Shown here: positions 1 through 10,700 of the stretch, one piece after another
Numbering within the stretch: position 1 is the first letter of the stretch
How the letters are laid out: the number at the start of each line of letters is the position of its first letter
From: Trichomonas vaginalis G3
Lineage: Eukaryota > Parabasalia > Trichomonadida > Trichomonadidae
NCBI RefSeq assembly: GCF_026262505.1
Contig: NC_067205.1
Location: forward strand, 24,681,693-24,745,692
Reading direction: 5' to 3'
Length of the DNA stretch: 64,000 nt
Notes under the pieces: generated by a model
What the model saw: the letters and a program-made list of their open reading frames with translations, nothing else
The model's database searches: none
What the model was told of the DNA's origin: nothing
Made by a program: the position numbers and the translations under genes

Positions 1-555
1 AGTCACTGTATTTAAATATTTTCTTAAAGCAATCGTCATTATCTAACCATGCAATAGCTTTGAAGTTTTCATTCGAATATACATCTGCTTCATTAAATGT
101 AAAACCTGACTTCTTTGCAGAGATGACTTTAAATCTATTGAGTTTGTTTCAAAATTATATGCTATGGTAACTTCTGAAGGTAATGGATGCCCTTCCGCAG
201 TCAGTTGTTCTCTCACTACCGTTTGAAGCTTTGTGTTAAAAACTTTCATGTCATCTCCTGTATCTAAGTTCACATACACAGCAACAGGAAAACTATCTTG
301 CTTCTTTGTTTCATCATTATACCTCAAAACATTAAAGTTCTTCAATAATATTGTTCTTCCTGCTGGAATACTTCGAACCTGTCTGATTTCAATAGCTTTC
401 TCACCTCCTACATACTCTACCCAGTGTCTTGGATATTCATAAGTATACTGACTTTCTTGAATTTTGGTTGGTTTCATCATAACATGTTCATAGTATATCT
501 TTATACTCTTGTCAGTTAGACTCGGTGCTATGTTCTGAATATTTCTGACTTGCAT
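1..555 (-). pseudogene. Polinton A capsid-type protein, partial at window edge
   Basis: This is the N-terminal part of the protein seen at 37354-38235 in copy 2. It starts at ATG 555, only 16 bp from the divergent ATPase start at 572. The family is not one I can name. The tail of the full copy, with a DVVLPKDGKDG stretch and a final beta-strand-like run, resembles the ends of Polinton jelly-roll proteins, so a capsid role is inferred. The locus leaves the window and looks broken about once. Confidence 0.6.
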
Positions 556-571
556 TTTTAATGGAGATAAA

Positions 572-1456
572 ATGAAGCATTTAATACATGACGTAGATGA
601 AGACATGAATGAAACTACAGACAAACTTAACTCTTCTCTCATTCTTCCTTTCAGTAAGGACTATGAGTTCTGTTCAAATGGCGTTTATTTCTATTGTGGA
701 AAGATGGGGTCAGGAAAGACATTTAATTTAATTCGTCATATACTCATAACAAAACGTTTAGGAAATGACTCATATTATGACCAAATCATTATATCAGCAA
801 CTTCAGACTCTATGGACTCAACAGCGAAAACATTTATGTCAAAAGTTCAAGCCTCTGTCGTTAAAGTTCCAGACAGTGAACTCATTGAATTTCTTCAACG
901 TTACATTCGACGTAAGAGAAAATATTATGCCATCGTTGAATTTATACAGTCAGGAATGCAAAAGACTTCTGAGGAGATGGAAAGAATTATTGACAAACAC
1001 CACTTACGTCAATACTCAGGAGTTTACGATATGAAACGACTTACAAACTACATTCTGTCAAAACTTTCAAAATACCCCTTCAAAAAGTATCCTTCAAACA
1101 CTCTGCTCGTTTGTGACGACTTCGCTGGTAAAGGTTTAGTGTCAAAACCAGACTCACCATTAGCTAACATCATTACTAAAGTCAGACATTACCATTTAAC
1201 TGTAGCAATACTTATGCAAACATGGAGGTTTTTAGCTTTAAACATAAAACGTCTCATAACTGACTTCGTTATCTTTCAAGCTCACGCTATGACATTGAAC
1301 TCATTTGGAAACAGTCAGGTATAACATTACCTTTTGAAGAAATTTGGGAAGCATATAAGTCTCTCATCTCTCCTCGTTCATAACCTTGAGATTCATATCA
1401 TGACTAATACCATTAAAGTCAAAAATATTCCATGGGAACGACCAACATTGTTTTAA
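572..1456 (+). pseudogene. Polinton A packaging ATPase (A32/FtsK-like)
   Basis: This family pumps the element's DNA into capsids. A Walker A motif GKMGSGKT lies at about residues 43-50 and a Walker B LLVCDD at about 178-183, with the usual Polinton spacing. Its stop overlaps by a few bases the stop of the convergent small gene at 1453-1853. Its start is 16 bp from the divergent gene at 1-555. Compared with family B's ATPase (61187-62062) it shares the ILDKHH/IIDKHH-like middle and the LDDFA/CDDFA Walker B. The locus looks broken about once or twice. Confidence 0.85.
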
Positions 1457-1853
1457 AGTTTAACCTTCAATTGACTGATGGTAAACAAATTCCATGCATC
1501 TCTGTCGCCATTTCTGTTAATATTTTTGCTGTCATTCATATCATCCACTTCCCCATCCGTTAGCTTTTGAGGATATGTGTTAGAATAGCTGTTCTTAAAT
1601 GAAGGCTTTTCACCTTTGAGAGCATAAACTCTATAACTTTCTGCATACTTTATGTTTGAACCTCCTGAGCCATCATTGACATAAATTTTTATAGGCTTCC
1701 ACCCTTTGTTCATGTTCCTGCTTCTTCCTTAGCTCTTTTGTTCAGTAGTTCTACATCTTTATACACAGCACCTGTCTCAGTGAATTCAACAATATTTTCA
1801 TTCGTTAGCTTTACATTCAAACCCTTGTCGAGTATATTGTTCATTTCATACAT
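1453..1853 (-). pseudogene. Polinton A small protein, divergent partner of the CCG protein
   Basis: This is the counterpart of 36055-36456 in copy 2, about 133 residues there. I do not recognise the family. It holds a hydrophilic middle with a GSGGSN stretch and ends in KVKL. It is convergent with the ATPase and divergent from the CCG-family gene at 1879, with 25 bp between start codons. Family B has a gene in the same relative place (57248-57564), so the pairing looks functional. It looks broken about once. Confidence 0.5.
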
Positions 1854-1878
1854 ATAAAAGGTTTTTATTCTATATGAA

Positions 1879-2494
1879 ATGAGAAGCAAATCCATCTTAG
1901 CTGGTGCCGTTAATGTTCCAATTGAACCAACATCAAATGTTGACTCACGAACGACAAACAATATTGTCATAAAGAACTATAGTTCAGAGTGTTTGAAAGA
2001 ACCAGAACCAGAGCTGAAATCCGTGAATTTAAACTCAGCTTCAAACGCTAACGCTACATCAGACGTTAAGTTAGAGTATCCACCACTGGACCAAATTCTT
2101 TCAAGAGAAGCCAACGACAATCCTTACACAAATGTTCAAACAAATCCTTCAGATAACGTAGACCATTACCTTCTTCAGTTATACCAAACAATTTTACTCA
2201 AAGACGATAAGAAAGCTTTTGACAAATCTTATAAGCAAGAACCAAATAATTCTAACAAAGGAGGACCTTGAAAATGTTATCTCACGAATAACAGGGAAAC
2301 AATGTGTCATTGACTATCTCGACCCTGAAATAGAATGCTGTGGTCAAACTCCACTATTCATGAAAATAGGTAACATCCGCATCATTGAAACACCAGGAAC
2401 TACAGGAGTTGAGTTTAAGTATAAATATTCGAACGAGTATACAAAACTATCTACTGACTATAAGCTTTGTTTGAAATATGTTTTAGTAAATTAA
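1879..2494 (+). pseudogene. Polinton A CCG-family protein
   Basis: This is an unnamed Polinton protein with an N-terminal basic MRSKSILAGA-type start, a Pro/Glu-rich linker, and a C-terminal domain with IECCGQTPL followed by a KYKYS stretch and a final LKYVLV. A relative occurs in family B (57583-58161) with CCCGVSY and LKYSF, which marks it as a conserved component of these elements. A TTTATTCT box ends 7 nt before the start. The function is unknown. This copy looks broken about once, while the copy at 35415-36029 reads open. Confidence 0.6.
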
Positions 2495-2505
2495 AGCAGT
2501 CAGGA

Positions 2506-2538
2506 GGGCTCTTTGAGCCCATCTTGGCGCTTTGCGCC
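2506..2538. terminator. Paired GC hairpins between convergent genes
   Basis: Two perfect hairpins stand side by side: GGGCTC-TTT-GAGCCC at 2506-2520 and GGCGC-TTT-GCGCC at 2526-2538. They sit between the convergent CCG-family gene and the 80-residue gene. The GC content stands out in this AT-rich DNA. The same pair is at 35371-35403. A transcript 3'-end signal is inferred from position. Confidence 0.6.
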
Positions 2539-2553
2539 GTCAGTCAAAAAATT

Positions 2554-2795
2554 TCAAGTTAGCAATTTGTAATATCTATCCAAAACTTCTTCAACAGTAT
2601 CGAACTCATCTTCATAATGCAAACCTAATCTTATTGACTTGGTGCAGTTTTCACTAACACAATATTTTTCTGTTCTTTGACTGACATAACTAATTCATTT
2701 GTTTCATCAAACAGCAACAACCAAAGTGCATGACCTAATACATAACATTCATACTTTATATTTTTAGCTCTGAGTTCTCTTGTAAGCTGTTGCAT
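2554..2795 (-). pseudogene. Polinton A 80-residue small protein
   Basis: This is the counterpart of 35112-35354, which reads open for 80 residues (starts MQQLTREL, ends YYKLLT). It overlaps the 3' end of the penton gene by about 40 bp in another frame. The family is not recognised. A short hydrophobic stretch (LWLLLFDE) and a Cys pair (CVSENC) are the only marks. It looks broken about once here. Confidence 0.45.
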
Positions 2796-3532
2796 TTAAT
2801 ATTTTCTAAAAAGTCAACTTCAACAGTCATTCGCACTGGTGCCTTCAGTTCTACAGGCTCTCCTTGAAAGTCAACAAGTCTGAATTGCATGTCTTTCAAA
2901 TTATGAGGACTAATGCGAACCCATTTACCTAAATGAGTTGCTATGACAGGAACATTTGGAATGAACATTGAATTGACTGCATAACAGAAGGATTTATATT
3001 CTACTGAACCTTTACTATTAACTCCTGAAATGCCTGTGACATTAGCTATTTTAGACTCAATGTATAAACAATTACCATAACATACGTATGGAACAGATTT
3101 CATCTCAATCGTTTTGTCAACACTTTTCAAAGGAAATGTCATATGGTATGCACCCAAAAGAAGTTGTACTCTATGACTCATTCGTGTTATCTTAAACTCC
3201 TTCGCATAACTGAACTTCAAAACTCCTGCAATAAGTTTAACATTCATTAAGTTTTCTTCGTTATCCTTGTTTATTGTAGTATTTATGAGAGCATTTAACA
3301 CTCCAGCTAATGTTTCCATCTTATATTCTACATTATTGTGAAATCTTATTTCGTGCTTCTTTCCATCTATTTCAATCTCCATGAAATCTGTTTCATCTGT
3401 TATAACGAATGAAGCGATAGTATTGAAGTCAACCATTCTGAATGCAAGCGCCTCATTCTGTAGACCTAAGTTTGTTTGTAGCTTTACTGTCCCGTATTCA
3501 TTCGGGTCTGTACTTTGCAAATAGAACAACAT
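2756..3532 (-). CDS. Polinton A penton (minor capsid) protein
   Basis: This is a penton-type single-jelly-roll protein that would fill the capsid vertices. It is about 258 residues, within the usual range for Polinton pentons. The C-terminus has the typical form, a LVDFQGEPVEL stretch followed by a beta strand, much like LVDANFVPVKL in the family B penton. The start at 3532 is preferred because it leaves a 17-bp gap to the divergent fibre start at 3550. It looks whole. The assignment rests on length, C-terminal pattern and neighbours, not on a strict motif. Confidence 0.7.
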   Translation of the reverse strand: MLFYLQSTDPNEYGTVKLQTNLGLQNEALAFRMVDFNTIASFVITDETDFMEIEIDGKKHEIRFHNNVEYKMETLAGVLNALINTTINKDNEENLMNVKLIAGVLKFSYAKEFKITRMSHRVQLLLGAYHMTFPLKSVDKTIEMKSVPYVCYGNCLYIESKIANVTGISGVNSKGSVEYKSFCYAVNSMFIPNVPVIATHLGKWVRISPHNLKDMQFRLVDFQGEPVELKAPVRMTVEVDFLENIKCNSLQENSELKI

Positions 3533-3549
3533 TTTATTCTCATTAAAAT

Positions 3550-6500
3550 ATGAGTATAGCTGCATATGCGTATGAAGCTGACAGAGCTAAACGTTTATAT
3601 TTTGGTCAATACTCTCTCACACTTACTGACAAATATATTGTTATCACTGATGGAAATACTGAGAAATACATAACATGGAAGGACTATGAAAAGTTTGACC
3701 CTATTTTAACTCCATGTACTATGCCGTTTATAAAGGACGGTGAAATTATTGAAAAAGATAATACAACCGTATATAGGTCTGTTTATGAAGCATTAGAATA
3801 TATGTTGAATCATAACCCAAAAAGATTTGACCCAAGCACTACACCATGTGCAATGCCTTTTATTAAGGACGGTGAAATCGTAAGAGTTCCGGATTCAACG
3901 GTTTACACAGCTGTTCAAAACAGTTTACAAAACATTTTAGCGAATATCTTTAATTCAGAAACTACAGAAATAAAATTACCGTATATAACAGATGCTAAAG
4001 AAATTAAATCAAAAACGACAACATTATTTACGTCACTTAATGATTTAATGACTTATATCATTAATATTCATGCACCAACTACAGCATTTGATCCAAACTC
4101 GACGGTTTGCAGTGTACCTTTCATAAATGACAGTTCATTAATTACTTTAAGGGATTCGACAGTAAATGAATCATTAAAGGCGTCATTAATGAAAATCATT
4201 GATTTTAATTCATTCACGAATACATATAATTCATTCATTAATGTTTCATATGCTTCTAAAGAAGGTGAGCCAAAAACTATTGATAAAGCGGTGTATGAAA
4301 TAAAAGCATCAACGACGAAATTGAATTCGTTAACTTTTGACGGTGATAGTTTCGTTAATGACATAACATCGGGGAAAACAATTTTAACGAAAGAATACTT
4401 AAAATCTCATGTTAGTGAGTTCGTTGAAATTGAAAAAGAAGGTGGAATTAAGTTCGATCCACTGAATTTCATTTTCAGCTTAGCGAATGCGGGTGTTAGT
4501 TTCGCTGAATGGACAACTATACAGAGTGAAATAAATGCAATATGGACGTTTTTGGGGTCAAAAGCGGGAATGGGTGAGCTTGTAAATGCTGCAAGAACAT
4601 TAGGTGAAACAGGAAATTTTGTAGATGGTTTTAAAAGACTTGTTTCAAATGTTTTAACAAACACAAAGAAATTATTTAGATATACCGTACATAACGGACG
4701 GATTTTCGAACAGATAGCAACAAACCCTCCGGTTATGGCTGCGTTGATGATGGTTAGAGATATAAAACCACGTAACGACGGGAACGAAGAACATGAACAA
4801 CAGGATACTGGTCGGGTTATTCGAGACATTAAAAACGTGTATCCTGAAGTTATTGATTTATTTAGAGGAGTTAATGATTCAATTTCAAAACATTCTATAA
4901 CCCTCGATGAAGAGAATAAATTAACAGATTATATATTCGTCATTATTGCAGAATTAATGAAGAGAATAAATGAAAAAGGAATTGGTGATATCATTAATGT
5001 CAGCGATGTAATGATGAAAAGAAATTTTGACTCATTATTTACAAAACCGAAAACAGAATATAGTCTTTATGACGTAATTACCGAATTAATGAAAAAGATT
5101 AATGATAATAAGAGTTCTGGCGGAAGAGTTGAATTAGAAGTGAATGATGTTAATGAGAAATTAGCCGAAAAAGCAGACAAAAATGAGCTTTTAACTCTGA
5201 GTGATAAAGTCAAGAACCACGTTCATTATATAACTTCAGACGAACAGATTATAACGGACTACCATGGATATTTAATACAGGATGAACAAATAAGCACTGA
5301 AGATGTTAATGAAAGAAGATATAAATACATTCGTGCTAAAGGTTATGACATACACTGTACTGTACAGTATGACACAGGTAAAGCACAAGAAGCATTTGGT
5401 TATAACGATGAAATATATGCTTCGTATTTCTTTGTTAACGGTGTATTAGTTGAACCAAGATTTACATTGAGAGTTAAGGCAAAAATAACTTTTGAAGATG
5501 CTATTAAAAAGTAAAGCTGACAAAGATGAACTTGACGCAACGAACAAAGTTTTGAAATCTCATAAACACAATATCTCCGATATAAATGAACTCAAGCTAC
5601 ATTAAATAGTAAAGCTGACAAGAACCATACACATGAATCCTTCACTACTGTTAGAGCAGACGACATAATATTGAACTATACCCTTGGTTTAAGTGCACCT
5701 TTAGAGAATCCAAGTACAAGCGTAAAAGATACACTAAACTCCTTAAATAGTAAATGTATGAACATTGAAGGTCATGTCAGAAACTTTGAAACACACGAAC
5801 TACCAGCAATGTTAGATAAGAAAGCAGATAAAGAACATACACATAAATCCTTCTCAACTGTTAGAGCAGACAACATAATATTGAACTATACCCTTGGTTC
5901 AAGTGCACCTTTAGAGAATCCAAGTACAAGCGTAAAAGATACACTAAACAATTTAGATAACAGTTGCAGGAATATCGAAGATCATGCCAGAAACTTTGAA
6001 GCATATGAACTACCAGCAATGTTAGATAAGAAAGCCGACAAAACTTATGTAGATGAAAATTATGCAAAGAAGTCGGAAGTAAATGCTGCGCTTAATGGAA
6101 AAGCCGACAAGAACCATACACATGAAGAATTTCAAACAATCAAGATTAAAGAAATTAAAGCATGCATCGAAATAGTAACAAAAACAGGAAGAAACGGTGC
6201 AACTGTACAAGAACAAAGAATTTATCCTCCTACTTTTCCTAATGGTTTAATAACAAACAATATAAATATTGAAGATGGCATAATAGTTATAAACGTTAAA
6301 CATGAACTTCAAACAATGAAGGCTCAGATTCTTCAAACATTATATCCTGTTGCTCTATTTATACGTCAATGAATTCAACAAATCCAGCAAGTGTTTTAGG
6401 TTTTGGTACGTGGGAACAGATTGTAGACAAATTCTTATACTGTGCTAACTCTTCAAAGCAAACAGGAGGTTCGAAGAAAATTAAAGAAGCAAACCTTCCA

Positions 6501-6767
6501 CCGCACACTCATACAGGAACGACAAACACAACAGGTAGTCATTCACATTCAATAACAAAAAGAGGTTATGCAAATCTTGCAGCAGGTTCGGATAGACAGG
6601 GAATGAATAGATATGATATTTCAGGTGACCCAGTAGATTCAAGCGCAGGTATTTTCTGTGGAACCACAGGAAATCATTCACACACTTTCACAACAAATCC
6701 AACAGGCTCGGGTGCAGATTATATGCCACCATTTGTGACTATATTCGCATGGTACCGCGTTCAATGA
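3550..6767 (+). pseudogene. Polinton A phage-like tail-fibre protein
   Basis: This is a long fibre gene, the counterpart of the open 1089-residue gene at 31088-34357. The N-terminal quarter has four degenerate repeats of about 40-50 residues, three of them with an FDP...PF(I)xD core. The second half has several KADK-N/E-HTH repeats. The last part has a YPVGSIY-type element, a GFGTWEQI stretch, LPPHTHTG and further H-x-H pairs, and ends PPFVTIFAWYRV. These are hallmarks of bacteriophage distal tail-fibre or collar domains. A receptor-binding spike is inferred. It looks broken about two or three times in this copy. Confidence 0.85.
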
Positions 6768-6772
6768 ACGCG
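6756..6772. terminator. Hairpin over the fibre stop codon
   Basis: An 8-bp perfect stem CGCGTTCA/TGAACGCG with a one-base loop covers the end of the fibre gene (stop at 6765-6767). It resembles the other GC hairpins at Polinton gene ends. A role in 3'-end formation is inferred only. Confidence 0.45.
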
Positions 6773-6807
6773 CTTGAGCCTTGAATAAAATCTTTAACTT
6801 TACATAA

Positions 6808-7715
6808 ATGAGCTTGAAAGAAGTATTCGAACAACATCCATGGAGGTCATTTAAGAAGTTCAATGAAGCTGCAAAGAGTTGGGGATTTACTAACAGAGCT
6901 GAAGTGAAAAGGTTCTTTGACAAAAATGTTGTACATCAAACAAAAATAAACCCTTACGACTACTTTTTACCAATTTACTCCAACACTCCTGACGCATACC
7001 AATTTGACACTTTCATTCAAAGCAGAAAAGGAGGACATAACCCATTCCTCATCTTCATTAATGTTAACACTCGTAAAGCATATGCATATCCAATGAGGAA
7101 TAAAGGAACTCATGATGTTTTAAGAGTTTTACAAAAGTTTGTAGCAGAACATAGCCCAAGTACTTTAACATCAGACCAAGACAGTGCATACCTCAGCAAT
7201 GAAATCACAGATTTTCTCATTAAGCATAACATAACTCACTACACTACTGAAGACCATAACCATAACATACTCGGCATCATAAACCGCTTCATAAGAACGC
7301 TCAGAGATTTAAACCAAGAGCGAGACTTTACCGAAGAAACAATGAAACATTTTCTCGAAGTATATAATTCCTCAACACATTCTACAACAGGACATACACC
7401 AAATTCAATGACACAACAACAAGAAGAAAAGTATATACAAAAGAAACGAAGCCAAACACAAAATATCAGAAATTCAACGCAATTTACCCTCATTCCTGGT
7501 ACAAAAGTTCGTGTAGTTCTTGACGACAAACCGTTGACAAAGAAACGTTTAAGGTTAAGTAGAAACTATTATATCGTAGACTCTACGCAAGGTAATGGAT
7601 ATCTTATAAAAGCTGCTGACGACTCTATTGCGTTTTACCCTCGACATAAATTAGTTGAAAGTAGTAATGGCAAACTTGCTGAAACCATTGACGAAGCAAA
7701 GCGAGGAGTGGTTAT
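6808..7715 (+). pseudogene. Polinton A integrase, continuing into satellite DNA
   Basis: This is a retroviral-type (rve) integrase that would insert the element into the genome. The catalytic core is seen with acidic residues in YQFDTF (about D67) and TSDQDSAY (about D123), followed by the Polinton signature around GIINRFIRTLRD. A C-terminal SH3/chromo-like part follows (SRNYYIVDSTQGNGYLI). At about 7713-7716 the sequence stops matching copy 2 and becomes the 21-bp array, whose first unit ATCACTTTGTTGAAG follows directly. The reading frame happens to stay open far into the array. The tail of a normal integrase (as at 30057-30198) is absent here. Confidence 0.85.
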
Positions 7716-10700
7716 CACTTTGTTGAAGAGAGGAAGTACTTTGAAGAAGAGAGGAAGCACCTTGATCAAGAGAGGAAGTACTTTGAAGAAGAGAGGAATC
7801 ACTTTGTTGAAGAGAGGAATCACTTTGTTGAAGAGAGGAAGCATCTTGATGAAGAGAGGAAGTACTTTGAAGAAGAGAGGAATCACTTTGTTGAAGAGAG
7901 GAAGCATCTTGATGAAGAGAGGAAGTACTTTGAAGAAGAGAGGAATCACTTTGTTGAAGAGAGGAAGCATCTTGATGAAGAGAGGAAGCATCTTGATGAA
8001 GAGAGGAAGTACTTTGAAGAAGAGAGGAAGCATCTTGATGAAGAGAGGAAGCATCTTGATGAAGAGAGGAAGCACCTTGCTCAAGAGAGGAAGCATCTTG
8101 ATCAAGAGAGGAAGTACTTTGAAGAAGAGAGGAAGCATCTTGATCAAGAGAGGAAGTACTTTGAAGAAGAGAGGAAGCATCTTGATCAAGAAAGGAAGCA
8201 CCTTGATGAAGAGAGGAAGTACTTTGAAGAAGAGAGGAATCACTTTGTTGAAGAGAGGAAGCATCTTGATGAAGAGAGGAAGTACTTTGAAGAAGAGAGG
8301 AAGCATCTTGATGAAGAGAGGAAGTACTTTGAAGAAGAGAGGAAGCATCTTGATGAAGAGAGGAAGCATCTTGATCAAGATAGGAAGCATCTTGATCAAG
8401 AGAGGAAGCACTTTGATGAAGAGAGGAAGTACTTTGAAGAAGAGAGGAAGCATCTTGATGAAGAGAGGAAGTACTTTGAAGAAGAGAGGAAGCATCTTGA
8501 TCAAGAGAGGAAGTACTTTGAAGAAGAGAGGAATCACTTTGTTGAAGAGAGGAAGCATCTTGATCAAGAGAGGAAGTACTTTGTTGAAGAGAGGAAGCAC
8601 CTTGATCAAGAGAGGAAGCATCTTGATCAAGAGAGGAATCACTTTGTTGAAGAGAGGAAGTACTTTGAAGAAGAGAGGAAGCATCTTGATCAAGAGAGGA
8701 AGTACTTTGAAGAAGAGAGGAAGCATCTTGATCAAGAGAGGAAGTACTTTGAAGAAGAGAGGAAGTACTTTGAAGAAGAGAGGAAGCATCTTGATGAAGA
8801 GAGGAAGTACTTTGAAGAAGAGAGGAAGCATCTTGATGAAGAGAGGAAGTACTTTGATGAAGAGAGGAAGTACTTTGAAGAAGAGAGGAAGCACTTTGAA
8901 GAAGAGAGGAAGTACTTTGATGAAGAGAGGAAGCATCTTGATCAAGAAAGGAAGTACTTTGAAGAAGAGAGGAAGCACCTTGATCAAGAGAGGAAGTACT
9001 TTGAAGAAGAGAGGAATCACTTTGTTGAAGAGAGGAAGCATCTTGATCAAGAGAGGAAGTACTTTGTTGAAGAGAGGAAGCACCTTGATCAAGAGAGGAA
9101 GCATCTTGATCAAGAGAGGAAGCACCTTGATGAAGAGAGGAAGTACTTTGAAGAAGAGAGGAATCACTTTGTTGAAGAGAGGAAGTACTTTGAAGAAGAG
9201 AGGAAGCACCTTGATGAAGAGAGGAAGCATCTTGATGAAGAGAGGAAGTACTTTGAAGAAGAGAGGAAGCATCTTGATGAAGAGAGGAAGTACTTTGAAG
9301 AAGAGAGGAAGCATCTTGATGAAGAGAGGAAGCATCTTGATCAAGATAGGAAGCATCTTGATCAAGAGAGGAAGCACTTTGATGAAGAGAGGAAGTACTT
9401 TGAAGAAGAGAGGAAGCATCTTGATGAAGAGAGGAAGTACTTTGAAGAAGAGAGGAAGCATCTTGATGAAGAGAGGAAGCATCTTGATGAAGAGAGGAAG
9501 TACTTTGAAGAAGAGAGGAAGCATCTTGATGAAGAGAGGAAGCATCTTGATGAAGAGAGGAAGCACCTTGATGAAGAGAGGAAGTACTTTGAAGAAGAGA
9601 GTAATCACTTTGTTGAAGAGAGGAAGCATCTTGATCAAGAGAGGAAGTACTTTGTTGAAGAGAGGAAGCACCTTGATCAAGAGAGGAAGCATCTTGATCA
9701 AGAGAGGAAGTACTTTGAAGAAGAGAGGAAGTACTTTGAAGAAGAGAGGAAGCATCTTGATGAAGAGAGGAAGTACTTTGATGAAGAGAGGAAGCATCTT
9801 GATGAAGAGAGGAAGTACTTTGAAGAAGAGAGGAAGCACCTTGATGAAGAGAGGAAGCATCTTGATGAAGAGAGGAAGTACTTTGAAGAAGAGAGGAAGC
9901 ATCTTGATGAAGAGAGGAAGTACTTTGTTGAAGAGAGGAAGCATCTTGATGAAGAGAGGAAGCACCTTGATCAAGAGAGGAAGTACTTTGAAGAAGAGAG
10001 GAAGTACTTTGAAGAAGAGAGGAAGCATCTTGATCAAGAAAGGAAGTACTTTGAAGAAGAGAGGAAGCACCTTGATGAAGAGAGGAAGCATCTTGATGAA
10101 GAGAGGAAGTACTTTGAAGAAGAGAGGAAGCATCTTGATGAAGAGAGGAAGTACTTTGATGAAGAGAGGAAGCATCTTGATGAAGAGAGGAAGTACTTTG
10201 AAGAAGAGAGGAAGCACCTTGATGAAGAGAGGAAGCATCTTGATGAAGAGAGGAAGCACCTTGATGAAGAGAGGAAGTACTTTGATGAAGAGAGGAAGTA
10301 CTTTGAAGAAGAGAGGAAGCACTTTGAAGAAGAGAGGAAGTACTTTGATGAAGAGAGGAAGCATCTTGATCAAGAAAGGAAGTACTTTGAAGAAGAGAGG
10401 AAGCACCTTGATCAAGAGAGGAAGTACTTTGAAGAAGAGAGGAATCACTTTGTTGAAGAGAGGAAGCATCTTGATCAAGAGAGGAAGTACTTTGTTGAAG
10501 AGAGGAAGCACCTTGATCAAGAGAGGAAGCATCTTGATCAAGAGAGGAAGCACCTTGATGAAGAGAGGAAGTACTTTGAAGAAGAGAGGAAGCATCTTGA
10601 TGAAGAGAGGAAGTACTTTGAAGAAGAGAGGAAGCACCTTGATGAAGAGAGGAAGCATCTTGATGAAGAGAGGAAGTACTTTGAAGAAGAGAGGAAGCAT

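Larger units (their letters stand above)
1..7715. mobile_element. Polinton/Maverick family A, copy 1 (left arm, cut by window start)
   Basis: A Polinton (Maverick) is a self-replicating eukaryotic DNA transposon with virus-type capsid genes. This piece holds, in order, a capsid-type protein, an A32/FtsK-type packaging ATPase, three small proteins, a penton protein, a tail-fibre protein and a retroviral-type integrase. The gene set and order are the evidence. It is nearly identical, in inverted orientation, to about 30198-37909, so the duplication is recent. No DNA polymerase B or major capsid gene of this copy lies in the window. Several loci look broken, about eight breaks in all by eye. Its integrase end runs into a 21-bp satellite. 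Confidence 0.9.
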